From Acetofilamentum sp. (GTDB lineage Bacteria; Bacteroidota; Bacteroidia; Bacteroidales; DYOH01): a DNA stretch of 64,000 nucleotides. Shown one piece after another: positions 36,102 to 45,426 of the stretch. Location of the stretch: contig DYOH01000003.1 in the NCBI GenBank assembly GCA_020720625.1, positions 1-64,000 of the forward strand. Reading direction: 5' to 3'. Positions within the stretch are counted from its first letter, which is position 1, and the number at the start of each line of letters is the position of its first letter. The notes below the pieces were generated by a model. The model was not told where the DNA came from. It was given only the letters and a program-made list of their open reading frames with translations, and did no database searches. Position numbers and translations under genes: made by a program.

Positions 36102-38951
36102 ATGCATACTATTTTCAGAGCTTCGCTACTTTTTATTGTTTTTGTTGCCTTTCTTTCGATTTTTGACAGGAGAGAGAATATTTGGTCCTTAGGAGAAAAT
36201 ACTTCTATTCCTCCGTATTTGAGTTATGAGTCGAATTGGGCAAAAAGTATGTCTGATAATTTGAATGTGAAGCAGAAAATTGGACAATCAATATTGCTTC
36301 CAGCATTTCCTCAGGAAGATACAGTATATTGGCATAAATTAGGAGATTTTATTGAGCAATACTACATAGGGGGTATTGTGGTGTATAAAGGCGATGCATT
36401 GCGTGTAACTCAAATGATTAATTATCTGCAATCAAGGGCAAAAGTGCCTTTACTGGTGATGATAGATTCTGATTTTGATGTTCAAAATATGATTGGCTCG
36501 ATGCTTCCTTTTTTACATCAAGCTCAGCTTGAGCAGATTTCTGATAATTCCGTTTTGTTTGAATTAGCATCAATACTTAGTTTACAATTCAGACGAATGG
36601 GAATTCACGGCATATTTGGGCCCGACATACATTCGCTATCCTATCCCGAAAATATTTATCAGGACGAAGAATTTTGGAACCTTAAAAAGAATAAAGTATT
36701 TAGTTTGCTGAAAGCCATGGCCGAAAATAGAATATTTGCAGTAATGGATATTCAAAAAACAGAAGCTTTGAATTTCTCGGATTCTTTGTTTGTGGCTCAG
36801 CTAAACTACTTGGTAAAGAAGGGTTTGGGAGGTGTCCGGATTTTTGAATCAAATGATTTTACAAGCGAAAATGCTTCTTGTTTTTTGCCTAAAGAGCTGG
36901 GATACAAAGGAATATCCTTCGGAAAATCAATTTTCGCCACCGATTCAATGGAAAAAACAAGCAGCATATTGCGTAAGACTATTGAAAATGGAGCCGACTT
37001 ATTTGTATACGATGGGCCACATTCCGGATTCAAACTTTTTATTGATTCCATTGAAACAAATAATAAGACAGAAGAAAACCGACTTATTTCGGGATTTACA
37101 AAAATAATGCATCTTAAATATTGGTTGGGATTGCATAAATATAAAATGCAAAGTGAAGAAAATATAGTAGCAGATTTGTGTTCACCAAAAGCAGAAAGTG
37201 TAATAAGGAAAGCCACCGAAAGCTCTATTATTCTTTTGCAGAATAAAGAAAGCCAAATACCCTTGCGTGGTTTGGATAATCAAAATATTGTAACTATTTC
37301 GTTTGGTGAGAATAACTCGGGCATATTTAATAAGCGTTTGAAGAACTACGCCCAAATTAAAGAAATGATGTTGCCCAAAATAAATTTCAAAGAAAAATTA
37401 TACCACCAGTTAAAAGCTGTCGGAGATTCTGATTTAATTATGGTAGGGGTTTTCGAAACCAATCAGTTCAGTGTTGATTATGGTGTTTCTGTTGAGATAC
37501 TTAAAGAAATTGAATCACTTGCCCAAACACGTAATGTAATTTACATCAACTTTGCGCCTGTTCAGGTGTTGCGAAATATCAGAAATCCAGAAAATTTTGT
37601 GGCAATTATTCAGGCTAATAACGATTTATCTTTTTCTCAGGATTATGCTGCTCAGCTTATTTTTGGTGGAATAAAAGCCGATGCACTGCTTAGTTATACG
37701 CTTGGTAATTTTCGTGGAGGAACTAGTTTTATAACCGAGAAATCGCGATTGAAATTTTCGATTCCTGAAGAATTAAATATTGATAGGAAAAAACTATCTG
37801 CCATTGACTCTATTGTTTACGACGGGATAAAAAATAAGGCTTTCCCGGGATGTCAGATTGTTGCGGTTAAAGATGGGGTTGTATTTTTTGAAAAAAACTA
37901 TGGGTACACGGAATACAATTCGAAAACAAAAATTGAATCAACGCATATATACGATTTGGCTTCACTTACCAAAATATTAGCCACTGCGCCCGTTTTGATG
38001 CATCTGTATCAAAACAAAAAATTTGATATTCAGAAGAAATTGAAGGATTATATTCAACAAACAGATACCACAAATAAAGGCGAGTTATTGATGAACGATA
38101 TTCTGCTTCATCAGGCAAGACTAAAAGCTTGGATTCCTTTTTACCTCTATACGTATGATAAAAGAAGCCGGCAACTGAGGCCTGATTTATATGTAAAAAA
38201 TCCGGATTCCTTACATTCCACTCAGGTGGCTTATCGATTGTATATTACAAATTCTTATAAAGACAGCATTTTTATTAAAATACTTGAAAGTCCATTAAAT
38301 AAAGGAGATGGTTATAAATATAGCGATTTGGGTTTCTATTTATTTACAAAAATAATCGAAATTCAAAGCGGACGAACCATTAATACAGTAGCCGATTCTT
38401 TGCTATACGCACCGCTGGGAGCAAAATCATTGACTTATAATCCACTTGAAAAATTTCCGAAGGAACAAATTGTGCCAACCGAAAACGATATTTCTTTTCG
38501 CCGCCAGTTATTGCAGGGCTACGTGCACGACTATGGCGCAGCAATGCTTGGCGGGGTGGCGGGGCATGCCGGTTTATTTGGTAACGCTCTTGATGTGGCT
38601 AAACTAATGCAAATGTATTTAAATAAAGGGGTATATGGTGGCGAACAGCTTATTTCGCGAGATGCCGTGGAACTTTTTGTTTCAAGGCCAGTGAAGAGTA
38701 ATCGCAGAGCGCTCATTTTTGATATGAAACCGGTAAATGGGAATGCCGCTTCGGTGAGCCGTTACGTTTCTGAACAAAGTTACGGTCATACAGGGTTTAC
38801 CGGCACAATTGTCTGGGCCGACCCCGAGAATAATTTTATATTTATCTTTTTGTCTAATAGAATTCATCCGGATATTGAAAACGACAAAATTCTGAAAATG
38901 AGCATTAGGCCAAAAATTCATAATGTGTTTTATTCGGCTATGCTAGAATAG
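36102..38951 (+). CDS. degenerate GH3 domain fused to a beta-lactamase-like serine hydrolase
   Basis: I choose ATG 36102, giving 949 residues with a hydrophobic N-terminal signal/anchor (ASLLFIVFVAFLSIF). The first half (about 40-350) is collinear with NagZ-type GH3 (YIGGIVVYKGD, MGIHGIFGPDI), but key residues are gone. The KHFPGHG region reads AVMDIQKTEAL. The nucleophile site normally ending TDA reads GISFGKS (270-276). After a C-terminal GH3-like domain comes a class C beta-lactamase/DD-peptidase domain (about 580-940) with SxxK (Ser621-Lys624 in LASLTK), YSD and HTG. The fusion is common in Bacteroidota and suggests cell-wall recycling; here only the hydrolase half looks active. Confidence 0.88.
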   Translation: MHTIFRASLLFIVFVAFLSIFDRRENIWSLGENTSIPPYLSYESNWAKSMSDNLNVKQKIGQSILLPAFPQEDTVYWHKLGDFIEQYYIGGIVVYKGDALRVTQMINYLQSRAKVPLLVMIDSDFDVQNMIGSMLPFLHQAQLEQISDNSVLFELASILSLQFRRMGIHGIFGPDIHSLSYPENIYQDEEFWNLKKNKVFSLLKAMAENRIFAVMDIQKTEALNFSDSLFVAQLNYLVKKGLGGVRIFESNDFTSENASCFLPKELGYKGISFGKSIFATDSMEKTSSILRKTIENGADLFVYDGPHSGFKLFIDSIETNNKTEENRLISGFTKIMHLKYWLGLHKYKMQSEENIVADLCSPKAESVIRKATESSIILLQNKESQIPLRGLDNQNIVTISFGENNSGIFNKRLKNYAQIKEMMLPKINFKEKLYHQLKAVGDSDLIMVGVFETNQFSVDYGVSVEILKEIESLAQTRNVIYINFAPVQVLRNIRNPENFVAIIQANNDLSFSQDYAAQLIFGGIKADALLSYTLGNFRGGTSFITEKSRLKFSIPEELNIDRKKLSAIDSIVYDGIKNKAFPGCQIVAVKDGVVFFEKNYGYTEYNSKTKIESTHIYDLASLTKILATAPVLMHLYQNKKFDIQKKLKDYIQQTDTTNKGELLMNDILLHQARLKAWIPFYLYTYDKRSRQLRPDLYVKNPDSLHSTQVAYRLYITNSYKDSIFIKILESPLNKGDGYKYSDLGFYLFTKIIEIQSGRTINTVADSLLYAPLGAKSLTYNPLEKFPKEQIVPTENDISFRRQLLQGYVHDYGAAMLGGVAGHAGLFGNALDVAKLMQMYLNKGVYGGEQLISRDAVELFVSRPVKSNRRALIFDMKPVNGNAASVSRYVSEQSYGHTGFTGTIVWADPENNFIFIFLSNRIHPDIENDKILKMSIRPKIHNVFYSAMLE

Positions 38952-38966
38952 TTTATAGTACAATTT

Positions 38967-39932
38967 TTAGAAAAATGTTTTCCATAATGCTAATGCCATT
39001 GGCGTTGCAAAAGAGCTAAAAATGTATGAAACCAAAATCATGGCTCCAATTTTATTGCTATCTCCGCCATAAGTTCTAAGCATAAGAATAATGCCCGTGG
39101 CCGGTGCTACACTTGATTCTATGATAAAAAAATCTGCCATTAAGGGGTTTGTTTTGTGTAGATTTGTTATCAGTATAATAAACAATGTAATCAAAGGAAG
39201 GATAAAAAATTTTGTAACTAAAGATGCTGTAATTTCATAAAAACTAAAAACTGCCCTCATTTTAACGGTGCCTAAAGTGGCTCCAAGCACAAATGTGGCA
39301 ACAGGCACAGCCGCTGCTCCTAATAAACCCGATGCCTGAACGAGCGTTTTGGGTACATAAATATGCATGTTCGATAAAACCAGAAATAATGAAATTAGTG
39401 TTAGTACAAGTGGCGGACTGATATAATCTTTCCATGAAATTTGTTTTTCGATTTCGTGGTTGCTGCTGATAAGTATTTTTCCTACACTCCATAAAACCGG
39501 ATTAAATCCGAGAATGAATAAAAAAACATAAAGCGAAAATTCGTCGAATTGATTTGGATAGAGCAACTGACCCAATGGCAGAACTAAGTATCCTGCATTT
39601 TGCATGGAACCCAGGGGTAAAAGATTTTTCTTTTGTTTAAGTTTTCGAACAAAGAACAGAGAATTTACTCCAATGCCAACAAATACCATACAAATGGCAA
39701 TAAGTGGAATAAGATACCACAAAGGAAAATTTTCGGGACGGAATTTTTCTAAAATATTCGCAAATATTAGTGCCGGAAGAAATACATAAACCGTAGCTTG
39801 CGAAAGGGCATTAATTTGGGGCTGAGTAATTACAGATTTGCGTACCAGAAAACCGGCAAAAATGACAATACTAAAAATTTGTGCCAGTGCAAAAAGCACC
39901 GACACAAAGCTATCGAAAAAAATTTCACTCAT
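38967..39932 (-). CDS. AEC-family transporter
   Basis: The 321-residue protein has about ten membrane helices in the two-fold pattern of the auxin efflux carrier (AEC) family. The N-terminal block includes VYVFLPALIFANI, and the second half starts near VLTLISLFLVLSNM. AEC proteins export organic anions such as malate. It lies five bases after the unknown gene at 39938 and probably belongs to the same operon. It faces the GH3 fusion gene with no visible terminator between them. Confidence 0.9.
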   Translation of the reverse strand: MSEIFFDSFVSVLFALAQIFSIVIFAGFLVRKSVITQPQINALSQATVYVFLPALIFANILEKFRPENFPLWYLIPLIAICMVFVGIGVNSLFFVRKLKQKKNLLPLGSMQNAGYLVLPLGQLLYPNQFDEFSLYVFLFILGFNPVLWSVGKILISSNHEIEKQISWKDYISPPLVLTLISLFLVLSNMHIYVPKTLVQASGLLGAAAVPVATFVLGATLGTVKMRAVFSFYEITASLVTKFFILPLITLFIILITNLHKTNPLMADFFIIESSVAPATGIILMLRTYGGDSNKIGAMILVSYIFSSFATPMALALWKTFF

Positions 39933-39937
39933 TGGGT

Positions 39938-40348
39938 TTAATTAAGCAAAGCCAATGCGGTGCTAAAGTGCTGTTTGCTTATGCTCATCTTTTTCCCGCA
40001 TTGAATAAATCTGGCCTTAAAAGTATTTATTTTTTCGCAATCGATGATAATAAATTTGTCTACATCGTGTTCAAAAATAAAGTTTTCGAGACGAGAGTTT
40101 TTTTGAGGACATAAATCCTTTACCATCGCAATGGGTTTCTTCACAAAACCATTATGCTCAAAAAAACTATCTACATGTTTTTCTAATTTTTTAAGTTCAG
40201 ATTCTGAATCGGAGAGAATTATTTCTGAATGAGTAGTTTCTATGAGTTGATTTATTTGCTCAACCATTTCATTAGAAACTTTGCCTTCTTTGCCCGATTT
40301 GAGCAGAGAAACAATACTTATAAAAATAGCTTTATTTATTTCCGTCAT
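39938..40348 (-). CDS. protein of unknown function in the AEC operon
   Basis: The 136-residue soluble protein has no recognised family. The N-terminal half looks helical (VSNEMVEQINQLIETTHSEI) and the C-terminal half has the hydrophobic strand FIIIDCEKI. Two cysteines other than that one are present. Five bases separate it from the transporter gene. It may be a small regulator or accessory protein, but nothing in the sequence shows this. Confidence 0.65.
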   Translation of the reverse strand: MTEINKAIFISIVSLLKSGKEGKVSNEMVEQINQLIETTHSEIILSDSESELKKLEKHVDSFFEHNGFVKKPIAMVKDLCPQKNSRLENFIFEHDVDKFIIIDCEKINTFKARFIQCGKKMSISKQHFSTALALLN

Positions 40349-40359
40349 AATTAATCAGT

Positions 40360-40506
40360 TTAAAATGAATAAATTTTGAAAAGATTCGTAAAAAAAACAG
40401 TTTTTTTTACTTTGCTAACGGAAATAGCATGAGGTGAAATTTCTTTCTTGTGTTTGCATAAATCACAAACACATGCCCAGTGGGCATCAAATCGCATTTT
40501 TTTCAT
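40360..40506 (-). CDS. possible 48-residue cysteine-rich small protein
   Basis: A 48-codon frame starts about 40 bases after a TATCTTTG -7 box and ends 12 bases before the next gene, so it would be the first gene of the AEC operon. The peptide begins MKKMRFDAHWACVCDLCKHK, with a CxCxxC cluster near residue 12 that could bind metal, and has a basic, hydrophobic tail. No family is recognised. Confidence 0.4.
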   Translation of the reverse strand: MKKMRFDAHWACVCDLCKHKKEISPHAISVSKVKKTVFFTNLFKIYSF

Positions 40507-40545
40507 ATCGGTTCAGTTTGGGGACTAAATAATATTTAACACGAA

Positions 40546-40553
40546 CAAAGATA
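40546..40553 (-). promoter_or_regulatory. -7 promoter element for the AEC operon
   Basis: TATCTTTG on the minus strand is an exact TAnnTTTG. The first ATG downstream is that of the small cysteine-rich frame. Confidence 0.5.
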
Positions 40554-40722
40554 ATGAAGGACTTGGAAAAAGCAATATTTTTTTAAAAAAATAAAATAGG
40601 TTTAGAGCATTTCATTAGCAATGCCTACAGCAAAGCATAATAAAAATAGGCTTTTCGTAAACTCAATTTTTTTTTAAAATAAAAATTTTAGTGAGATAAA
40701 AGATGGTCTTGTTTAAAATATA

Positions 40723-41274
40723 TTAGAGTTTTTTTATATTAATTTTTAAATCGGCCAATAAGTCTGAAATTGATGTCTTATTTTCTTCTAAAGTTTTCTT
40801 TATTAAAAATTTAGCTGTAACTTCAGCATCTTCGAGGGCATTATGATGGAGAAACGAAAAACCATGATACTCGGCTACAGTATTAAGTTTGTGATTAGGT
40901 AGATGAGGCCAGCATCTTCGCGCAAAAATCACAGAATCAAAATATTGTAATCGTGGTGGAGCTATATCGTATGTCTCAAGACAAGCCTTTAACACGCGCA
41001 TTTCAAAAGCCGCATTATGCGCAACAGCCATTTCGTCTTGCAAAAATGGAGAAAACCGGTGATATATTTCTTCAAATGTAGGTTCATTCTGAACATCGTG
41101 TGCAGTAATTCCGTGAACAGCAATGTTGTATGGTGAGAAAAATAATGATGGAGGTTTTATAAGGCAGTAATATTTTTTTGAGATACAATTGTTCTCAACT
41201 CTAATTAGCCCAATTGCACAAGCACTATTCGCATAATTGTTAGCTGTTTCAAAATCAATAACTGTGTAATTCAT
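40723..41274 (-). CDS. DEDDh 3'-5' exonuclease (DNA polymerase III epsilon-like)
   Basis: I start the gene at ATG 41274 (MNYTVIDFETAN), giving 183 residues; the upstream ATG at 41295 lies within the predicted promoter. The exonuclease motifs are Exo I DFE (Asp7, Glu9), Exo II in AVAHNAAFEMRVL, and Exo III HHNALEDA with the DEDDh histidine. There is no polymerase or GIY-YIG domain attached. It is a stand-alone exonuclease for DNA or RNA ends, perhaps in repair, rather than the replicase subunit dnaQ. Confidence 0.88.
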   Translation of the reverse strand: MNYTVIDFETANNYANSACAIGLIRVENNCISKKYYCLIKPPSLFFSPYNIAVHGITAHDVQNEPTFEEIYHRFSPFLQDEMAVAHNAAFEMRVLKACLETYDIAPPRLQYFDSVIFARRCWPHLPNHKLNTVAEYHGFSFLHHNALEDAEVTAKFLIKKTLEENKTSISDLLADLKINIKKL

Positions 41275-41292
41275 ATATCTTAATTGGGTGAG

Positions 41293-41300
41293 CAAAAATA
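41293..41300 (-). promoter_or_regulatory. -7 promoter element for the exonuclease gene
   Basis: TATTTTTG on the minus strand fits TAnnTTTG. Transcription would begin near 41286, which rules out a start at 41295 and supports 41274. Confidence 0.45.
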
Positions 41301-41368
41301 CGATGTTTTTTTTTATAATGATAATTTTTTTATACTTCTTTGAAAATTAGAGAAAATTAACTTAAATG

Positions 41369-41400
41369 TTTGTATTATAAAAACTTATTTCATATATTTG
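41369..41400 (+). promoter_or_regulatory. promoter of the DUF6913-like / dapA / priA run
   Basis: TTTG at 41369-41372 and TATATTTG at 41393-41400 are separated by 20 nt, a good -33/-7 pair. The start codon follows 19 bases after the -7 box. Confidence 0.6.
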
Positions 41401-41419
41401 TACAATAAACTATAAAGTT

Positions 41420-41944
41420 ATGAATACCATCAGTGAATACATTCTGCGCAAAAAATCGGCCACAGTTAAGCGTGCAAAAGCGTTTCACAATTTTAGTTCG
41501 GCCAAAGTGGTAGGCATTATTTTTAATGCCGCAGACGAGAATAGTTTTTTATCGTCAATTGATTTTATTAAATATCTACAAAATCAGGAAATAAAAGTTA
41601 AAGCAATTGGTTTTGTTAAGAACAAAGAGAAATCAGCGCATTTTCCTTATTTCAAAGGAGTAAAATTTGCTGCTTACTCCGAAATTAGTTTATGGAAAGC
41701 GATAAAAAACGACGAAGTAAATCGATTTGTAAATACTAATTTTGATATACTGATAGACATTAGTCAAAAAGACAATTTTGCAATAAAATCAATAATTGCC
41801 CTTTCCAAATCGAAAATGAGAATTTCGCGATTTATGGAAGATTATCTTTATGATATTCAGCTAAAAATTGGCCAAGATAAACCAGTAGATTTTGTGACAA
41901 AACAAATAGTGTATTATTTGGGTAGTATTCAATCGGCAGTTTGA
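41420..41944 (+). CDS. conserved Bacteroidota protein (DUF6913-like)
   Basis: The 174-residue protein starts MNTISEYILRKKSATVKRAK. It has a Rossmann-like core: KVVGIIFNAADENSF, then VKAIGFVKNK, then FDILIDIS. Proteins of this kind are found just ahead of dapA in other Bacteroidota, and I assign DUF6913 only tentatively. Function is unknown. dapA follows after 49 bases containing a palindrome. Confidence 0.7.
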   Translation: MNTISEYILRKKSATVKRAKAFHNFSSAKVVGIIFNAADENSFLSSIDFIKYLQNQEIKVKAIGFVKNKEKSAHFPYFKGVKFAAYSEISLWKAIKNDEVNRFVNTNFDILIDISQKDNFAIKSIIALSKSKMRISRFMEDYLYDIQLKIGQDKPVDFVTKQIVYYLGSIQSAV

Positions 41945-41966
41945 TAAATTTTCGTATTTATTTTTA

Positions 41967-41990
41967 TCTTCGTAAAAAATATTACGAAGA
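41967..41990. repeat. palindrome directly before dapA
   Basis: TCTTCGTAA (41967-41975) and TTACGAAGA (41982-41990) form a 9 bp perfect inverted repeat with a 6-base loop. It ends three bases before the dapA ATG at 41994, where it could act as an operator or sequester the ribosome-binding region. Confidence 0.5.
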
Positions 41991-41993
41991 AGA

Positions 41994-42887
41994 ATGAATA
42001 CACAATCAATTTTTAAAGGTACCGGAGTTGCAACTATAACACCATTTAGAAAAGACGATAGTATAGATTTCAAGGCCTACGAAAGGCACATTAAAAGGTT
42101 AATTGACAATGGTGTAGATTATATTGTGGCCATGGGAACCACCAGCGAAGTAAGCACATATACTTCCGACGAAGAACTTGCAGTAGTAGAATTTATTTTA
42201 GAAGTGGTAGATAGCAAAGTTCCTGTTGTTGTAGGGCTGGGAGGCAATAATACCCGAAAAGTTGCACTTCAGTTCAAACGATTTGATTTTTCGAGAATAG
42301 CTGCCATCTTATCTGTAGCCCCCTACTATAATAAACCAACCCAAAAAGGCATTTACGAGCACTACAAATACCTTGCATCCGAAGCACCCAAACCGCTCAT
42401 TCTTTATAACGTTCCATCTCGAACATCGGTGAATATTGATGCCGAAACTTGTATTAAGCTGGCCAGCGAATTTGAAAATATAATAGCAGTAAAAGAGGCT
42501 TCGGGCAATCTTATGCAGGTTTCCAAAATACTTGCTTCAAAACCGGCACATTTCAATGTTATTTCAGGCGACGATTTGCTTACTCTTCCCATTATTGCCC
42601 TTGGCGGAATTGGTGTTATTTCTGTAGTAGGTAATGCATTACCTTTGCAGTTTTCTACTATGGTGAGATCCGCTTTAAATGGTAACTTTAATCAGGCCAG
42701 TGAATTACATCTTAAACTGACTGAGTTTATTGAAGCAATTTTTGCCGAAAATAATCCCGGAGGCATAAAGGCCGCCTTAAAAGTGCTCGATGTGGTGCAA
42801 AACAATCTTAGATTGCCTTTAACAAGGGTTAGTAAAGTAAATTATCAGCAAATAGAGCGAATTCTTAAAGATAGTAATTGGATTTAA
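41994..42887 (+). CDS. dapA: 4-hydroxy-tetrahydrodipicolinate synthase
   Basis: DapA condenses pyruvate with aspartate semialdehyde in the lysine and diaminopimelate pathway. The 297-residue TIM barrel has the Schiff-base Lys167 (IAVKEASGN), Tyr138 (ILYNVPSRT), Arg143 and Tyr112. The usual GTTGE loop reads GTTSE (48-52), a conservative difference. It supplies diaminopimelate for peptidoglycan. priA follows after 22 bases on the same strand. Confidence 0.95.
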   Translation: MNTQSIFKGTGVATITPFRKDDSIDFKAYERHIKRLIDNGVDYIVAMGTTSEVSTYTSDEELAVVEFILEVVDSKVPVVVGLGGNNTRKVALQFKRFDFSRIAAILSVAPYYNKPTQKGIYEHYKYLASEAPKPLILYNVPSRTSVNIDAETCIKLASEFENIIAVKEASGNLMQVSKILASKPAHFNVISGDDLLTLPIIALGGIGVISVVGNALPLQFSTMVRSALNGNFNQASELHLKLTEFIEAIFAENNPGGIKAALKVLDVVQNNLRLPLTRVSKVNYQQIERILKDSNWI

Positions 42888-42909
42888 GCTTCCCTAAAGT
42901 CATTCAAAA

Positions 42910-45354
42910 TTGAAATATTTTGTTGATGTAGTTTTACCCTATAAGCTCAACGAGTTAACTTATTCAGTGCCGGAGGGATTAGATGGTAAAGTTTTTATTG
43001 GTCAGAGCGTAAGCGTTGGATTAGGCAAAAATAAACTACTTAACGGAATTGTTGTGCGAATTTTTTCGGTAGCCCCATCATTTGAAGTTAAACCAATAGA
43101 ATCTGTTACAAACAATATTCCTGCTGTTAATCAGCTACATATAGATTTCTGGAGATGGATTGCCGATTATTATATGTGCAGTATGGGAGAGGTGATGAAT
43201 GCCGCTTTGCCTGCCTATTTGAAAATGGAGCGCGAAACCAGGGTATATGCATCAGAGTTTAAGCATTTAAACGATTTAAGCGCTGTTGAAGAAACCATTT
43301 TACGAAATGTTGAGCAGTATAAAACATTGGCAATTGCGGATTTAGCCCGCAAAATGCCTAAAAAAAATATTTATACCGTTGTGCAAGCGCTTTTAAGCAG
43401 AAAGCTGCTTTTTATTTTAGAAGATCAGCATAATGCCTACAAGGAGCTTTCGGTAAAAAAAGTATTTCTCAGCGAAGAGTATTGCAACATTTTATCAGTT
43501 AATGAATTTATAGCATTAAATCAAAAAAAAGCGCCTAAACAATCTGATTTGTTGAAAGGTATTTTTCAAATGGTAATGTCTGGAAAAAATGGCTTATTAA
43601 AATCGGATATTTCCGAAAAAGACTATTTTTCTGCTAGTTCATACCAATCATTATTAGAAAAGGGGATACTGCGTGAATCGAGCGAAATAAAAGCCAGATA
43701 TGCCCAAGAAAAGGCCATCGACGAACCATTAAAACAGTTAAATGAATATCAACAAGATGCTTATGATAAGATAAACCATAACATTCAGCAAAAAAGGCCT
43801 GTATTGTTGCATGGAGTTACCTCAAGCGGAAAAACAGAGGTTTATCTGCATTTAATCAAGCAGGTAATAGGGCAAGAAAAGCAAGTGCTTTACTTATTAC
43901 CTGAAATTGGTCTAACTAGTCAGATTATTAGTAGAATAAATAAGAATTTTGGAGCCAACTCTACGGTGTATCATTCCGGATTAAGCACATCCGAAAAATA
44001 TGAAATTTGGAAGGCACTGCTTGATACAAATGCAACAAATCTGAAATTGATTGTAGGAGTAAGGTCGGCTATATTTTTGCCATTCACAAACCTAGGCCTG
44101 ATTATCGTAGACGAGGAACATGAAAGCACCTTTAAACAAACAGAACCTGCACCTCGTTACAATGCCCGCGATATGGCTTTGGTATTGGCACAAATGCACA
44201 AATGCGGAATTGTGCTTGGAAGTGCCACACCATCGGTAGAAAGCTATTTTAATGCCAAGACAGGTAAATTCGAATTGGTGGAAATAAGTAAGCGATTTGA
44301 TTCCCAAAAATTGCCCATCGTAGAAATTATTGACATGAGGTTGAAACAAAATCAACTAAAGAACTCAGTTTTTAGTCCTATTATGCTCAAAAAAGTGAAT
44401 GATGCGCTTGAAAAGAAAGAACAAATTATTCTATTCAGAAACAGGCGGGGTTTTTCGCCTATTTTGATTTGCGCAGATTGCGGTGCAATACCTAAATGCA
44501 AAAACTGCGATGTAAGCCTAACATACCACAAAGAAGACAACCAACTTGTATGCCATTACTGCGGTTATAGCCACAAAAATACGGGAAAATGCAGCTATTG
44601 CGGAAAAACAAATTTAAATACAGTAGGTTACGGTACACAGAAATTGGAAGAAGAAATTCAGTTCATATTTAAGAATGCTAAAGTAGCCAGGGTAGACACC
44701 GATTCAATGCGCAAAAAACATGCTTATAAGAAATTATTTGATGATTTTGAAGCGCAGAAAATTGATATTTTAGTGGGTACGCAGATATTGGCAAAGGGTT
44801 TGGATTTTAAGCATGTGAACACAGTGGGCGTTTTGTCGGTAGATGCTTTGAGTAGTATGGCCGATTTTAGGGCAAACGAACGGGCCTATCAATTACTTAC
44901 ACAAGTAAGTGGAAGAGCCGGCCGCCATAAGGGCGAAGGCTTGGTTATTATGCAGGCCTATAGTACCGAAAACAAGATGCTTGGTTTTGTAGAAAAAGCA
45001 GATTTTATCTCATTTTATAATAATGAAATATCAGAAAGACAGGAATTTATGTATCCACCTTTCGTAAAGCTCATAAAAATTGAGGTAAGGCATAATTTGG
45101 AAAATATTGCTCAAAAGGCAGCGCAAACCTTGGTTTTGGCATTACAACAAAAGCAAGATTGTGTGGTTTTAGGTCCAATTTATCCATATATAAAGCGGGT
45201 GCAGAACAAATATAATTTACAAATTTTGATTAAACTTAAGCGAAGCAATCACCTGCACGAAGATAAAATGTTTGTTAAAAAAATACTCAATCTAATGAGT
45301 AAAGATACTGATATTAAGTCTGTTCAGTATGTAGTGGATGTTGATCCATATTAA
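42910..45354 (+). CDS. priA: primosomal protein N' (replication restart helicase)
   Basis: PriA recognises stalled replication forks and reloads the replisome. The 814-residue protein starts at a TTG codon (MKYFVDVVLPYKLNELTYSV), which matches the family N-terminus; no better ATG is present. It has the 3' DNA-binding domain and then a helicase core with Walker A GVTSSGKTEVYL (about 302-313) and DEEH. Four zinc-binding CxxC pairs follow (CADCGAIPKCKNC, CHYCGY, CSYCGK), then the C-terminal helicase half with GTQILAKGLDF and VSGRAGRH. Confidence 0.96.
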   Translation: MKYFVDVVLPYKLNELTYSVPEGLDGKVFIGQSVSVGLGKNKLLNGIVVRIFSVAPSFEVKPIESVTNNIPAVNQLHIDFWRWIADYYMCSMGEVMNAALPAYLKMERETRVYASEFKHLNDLSAVEETILRNVEQYKTLAIADLARKMPKKNIYTVVQALLSRKLLFILEDQHNAYKELSVKKVFLSEEYCNILSVNEFIALNQKKAPKQSDLLKGIFQMVMSGKNGLLKSDISEKDYFSASSYQSLLEKGILRESSEIKARYAQEKAIDEPLKQLNEYQQDAYDKINHNIQQKRPVLLHGVTSSGKTEVYLHLIKQVIGQEKQVLYLLPEIGLTSQIISRINKNFGANSTVYHSGLSTSEKYEIWKALLDTNATNLKLIVGVRSAIFLPFTNLGLIIVDEEHESTFKQTEPAPRYNARDMALVLAQMHKCGIVLGSATPSVESYFNAKTGKFELVEISKRFDSQKLPIVEIIDMRLKQNQLKNSVFSPIMLKKVNDALEKKEQIILFRNRRGFSPILICADCGAIPKCKNCDVSLTYHKEDNQLVCHYCGYSHKNTGKCSYCGKTNLNTVGYGTQKLEEEIQFIFKNAKVARVDTDSMRKKHAYKKLFDDFEAQKIDILVGTQILAKGLDFKHVNTVGVLSVDALSSMADFRANERAYQLLTQVSGRAGRHKGEGLVIMQAYSTENKMLGFVEKADFISFYNNEISERQEFMYPPFVKLIKIEVRHNLENIAQKAAQTLVLALQQKQDCVVLGPIYPYIKRVQNKYNLQILIKLKRSNHLHEDKMFVKKILNLMSKDTDIKSVQYVVDVDPY

Positions 45355-45426
45355 AATATGAGGTAGGAATACAATTTGATTTTTGCCAATAGATACTTTG
45401 ATGTATATTTGACCAAAAGCAAAAAA

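Noticed and set aside
42139..42150. GTTSE instead of GTTGE in DapA as a sign of altered function
   Set aside because: All catalytic residues (Lys167, Tyr138, Arg143) are kept and the change is conservative.
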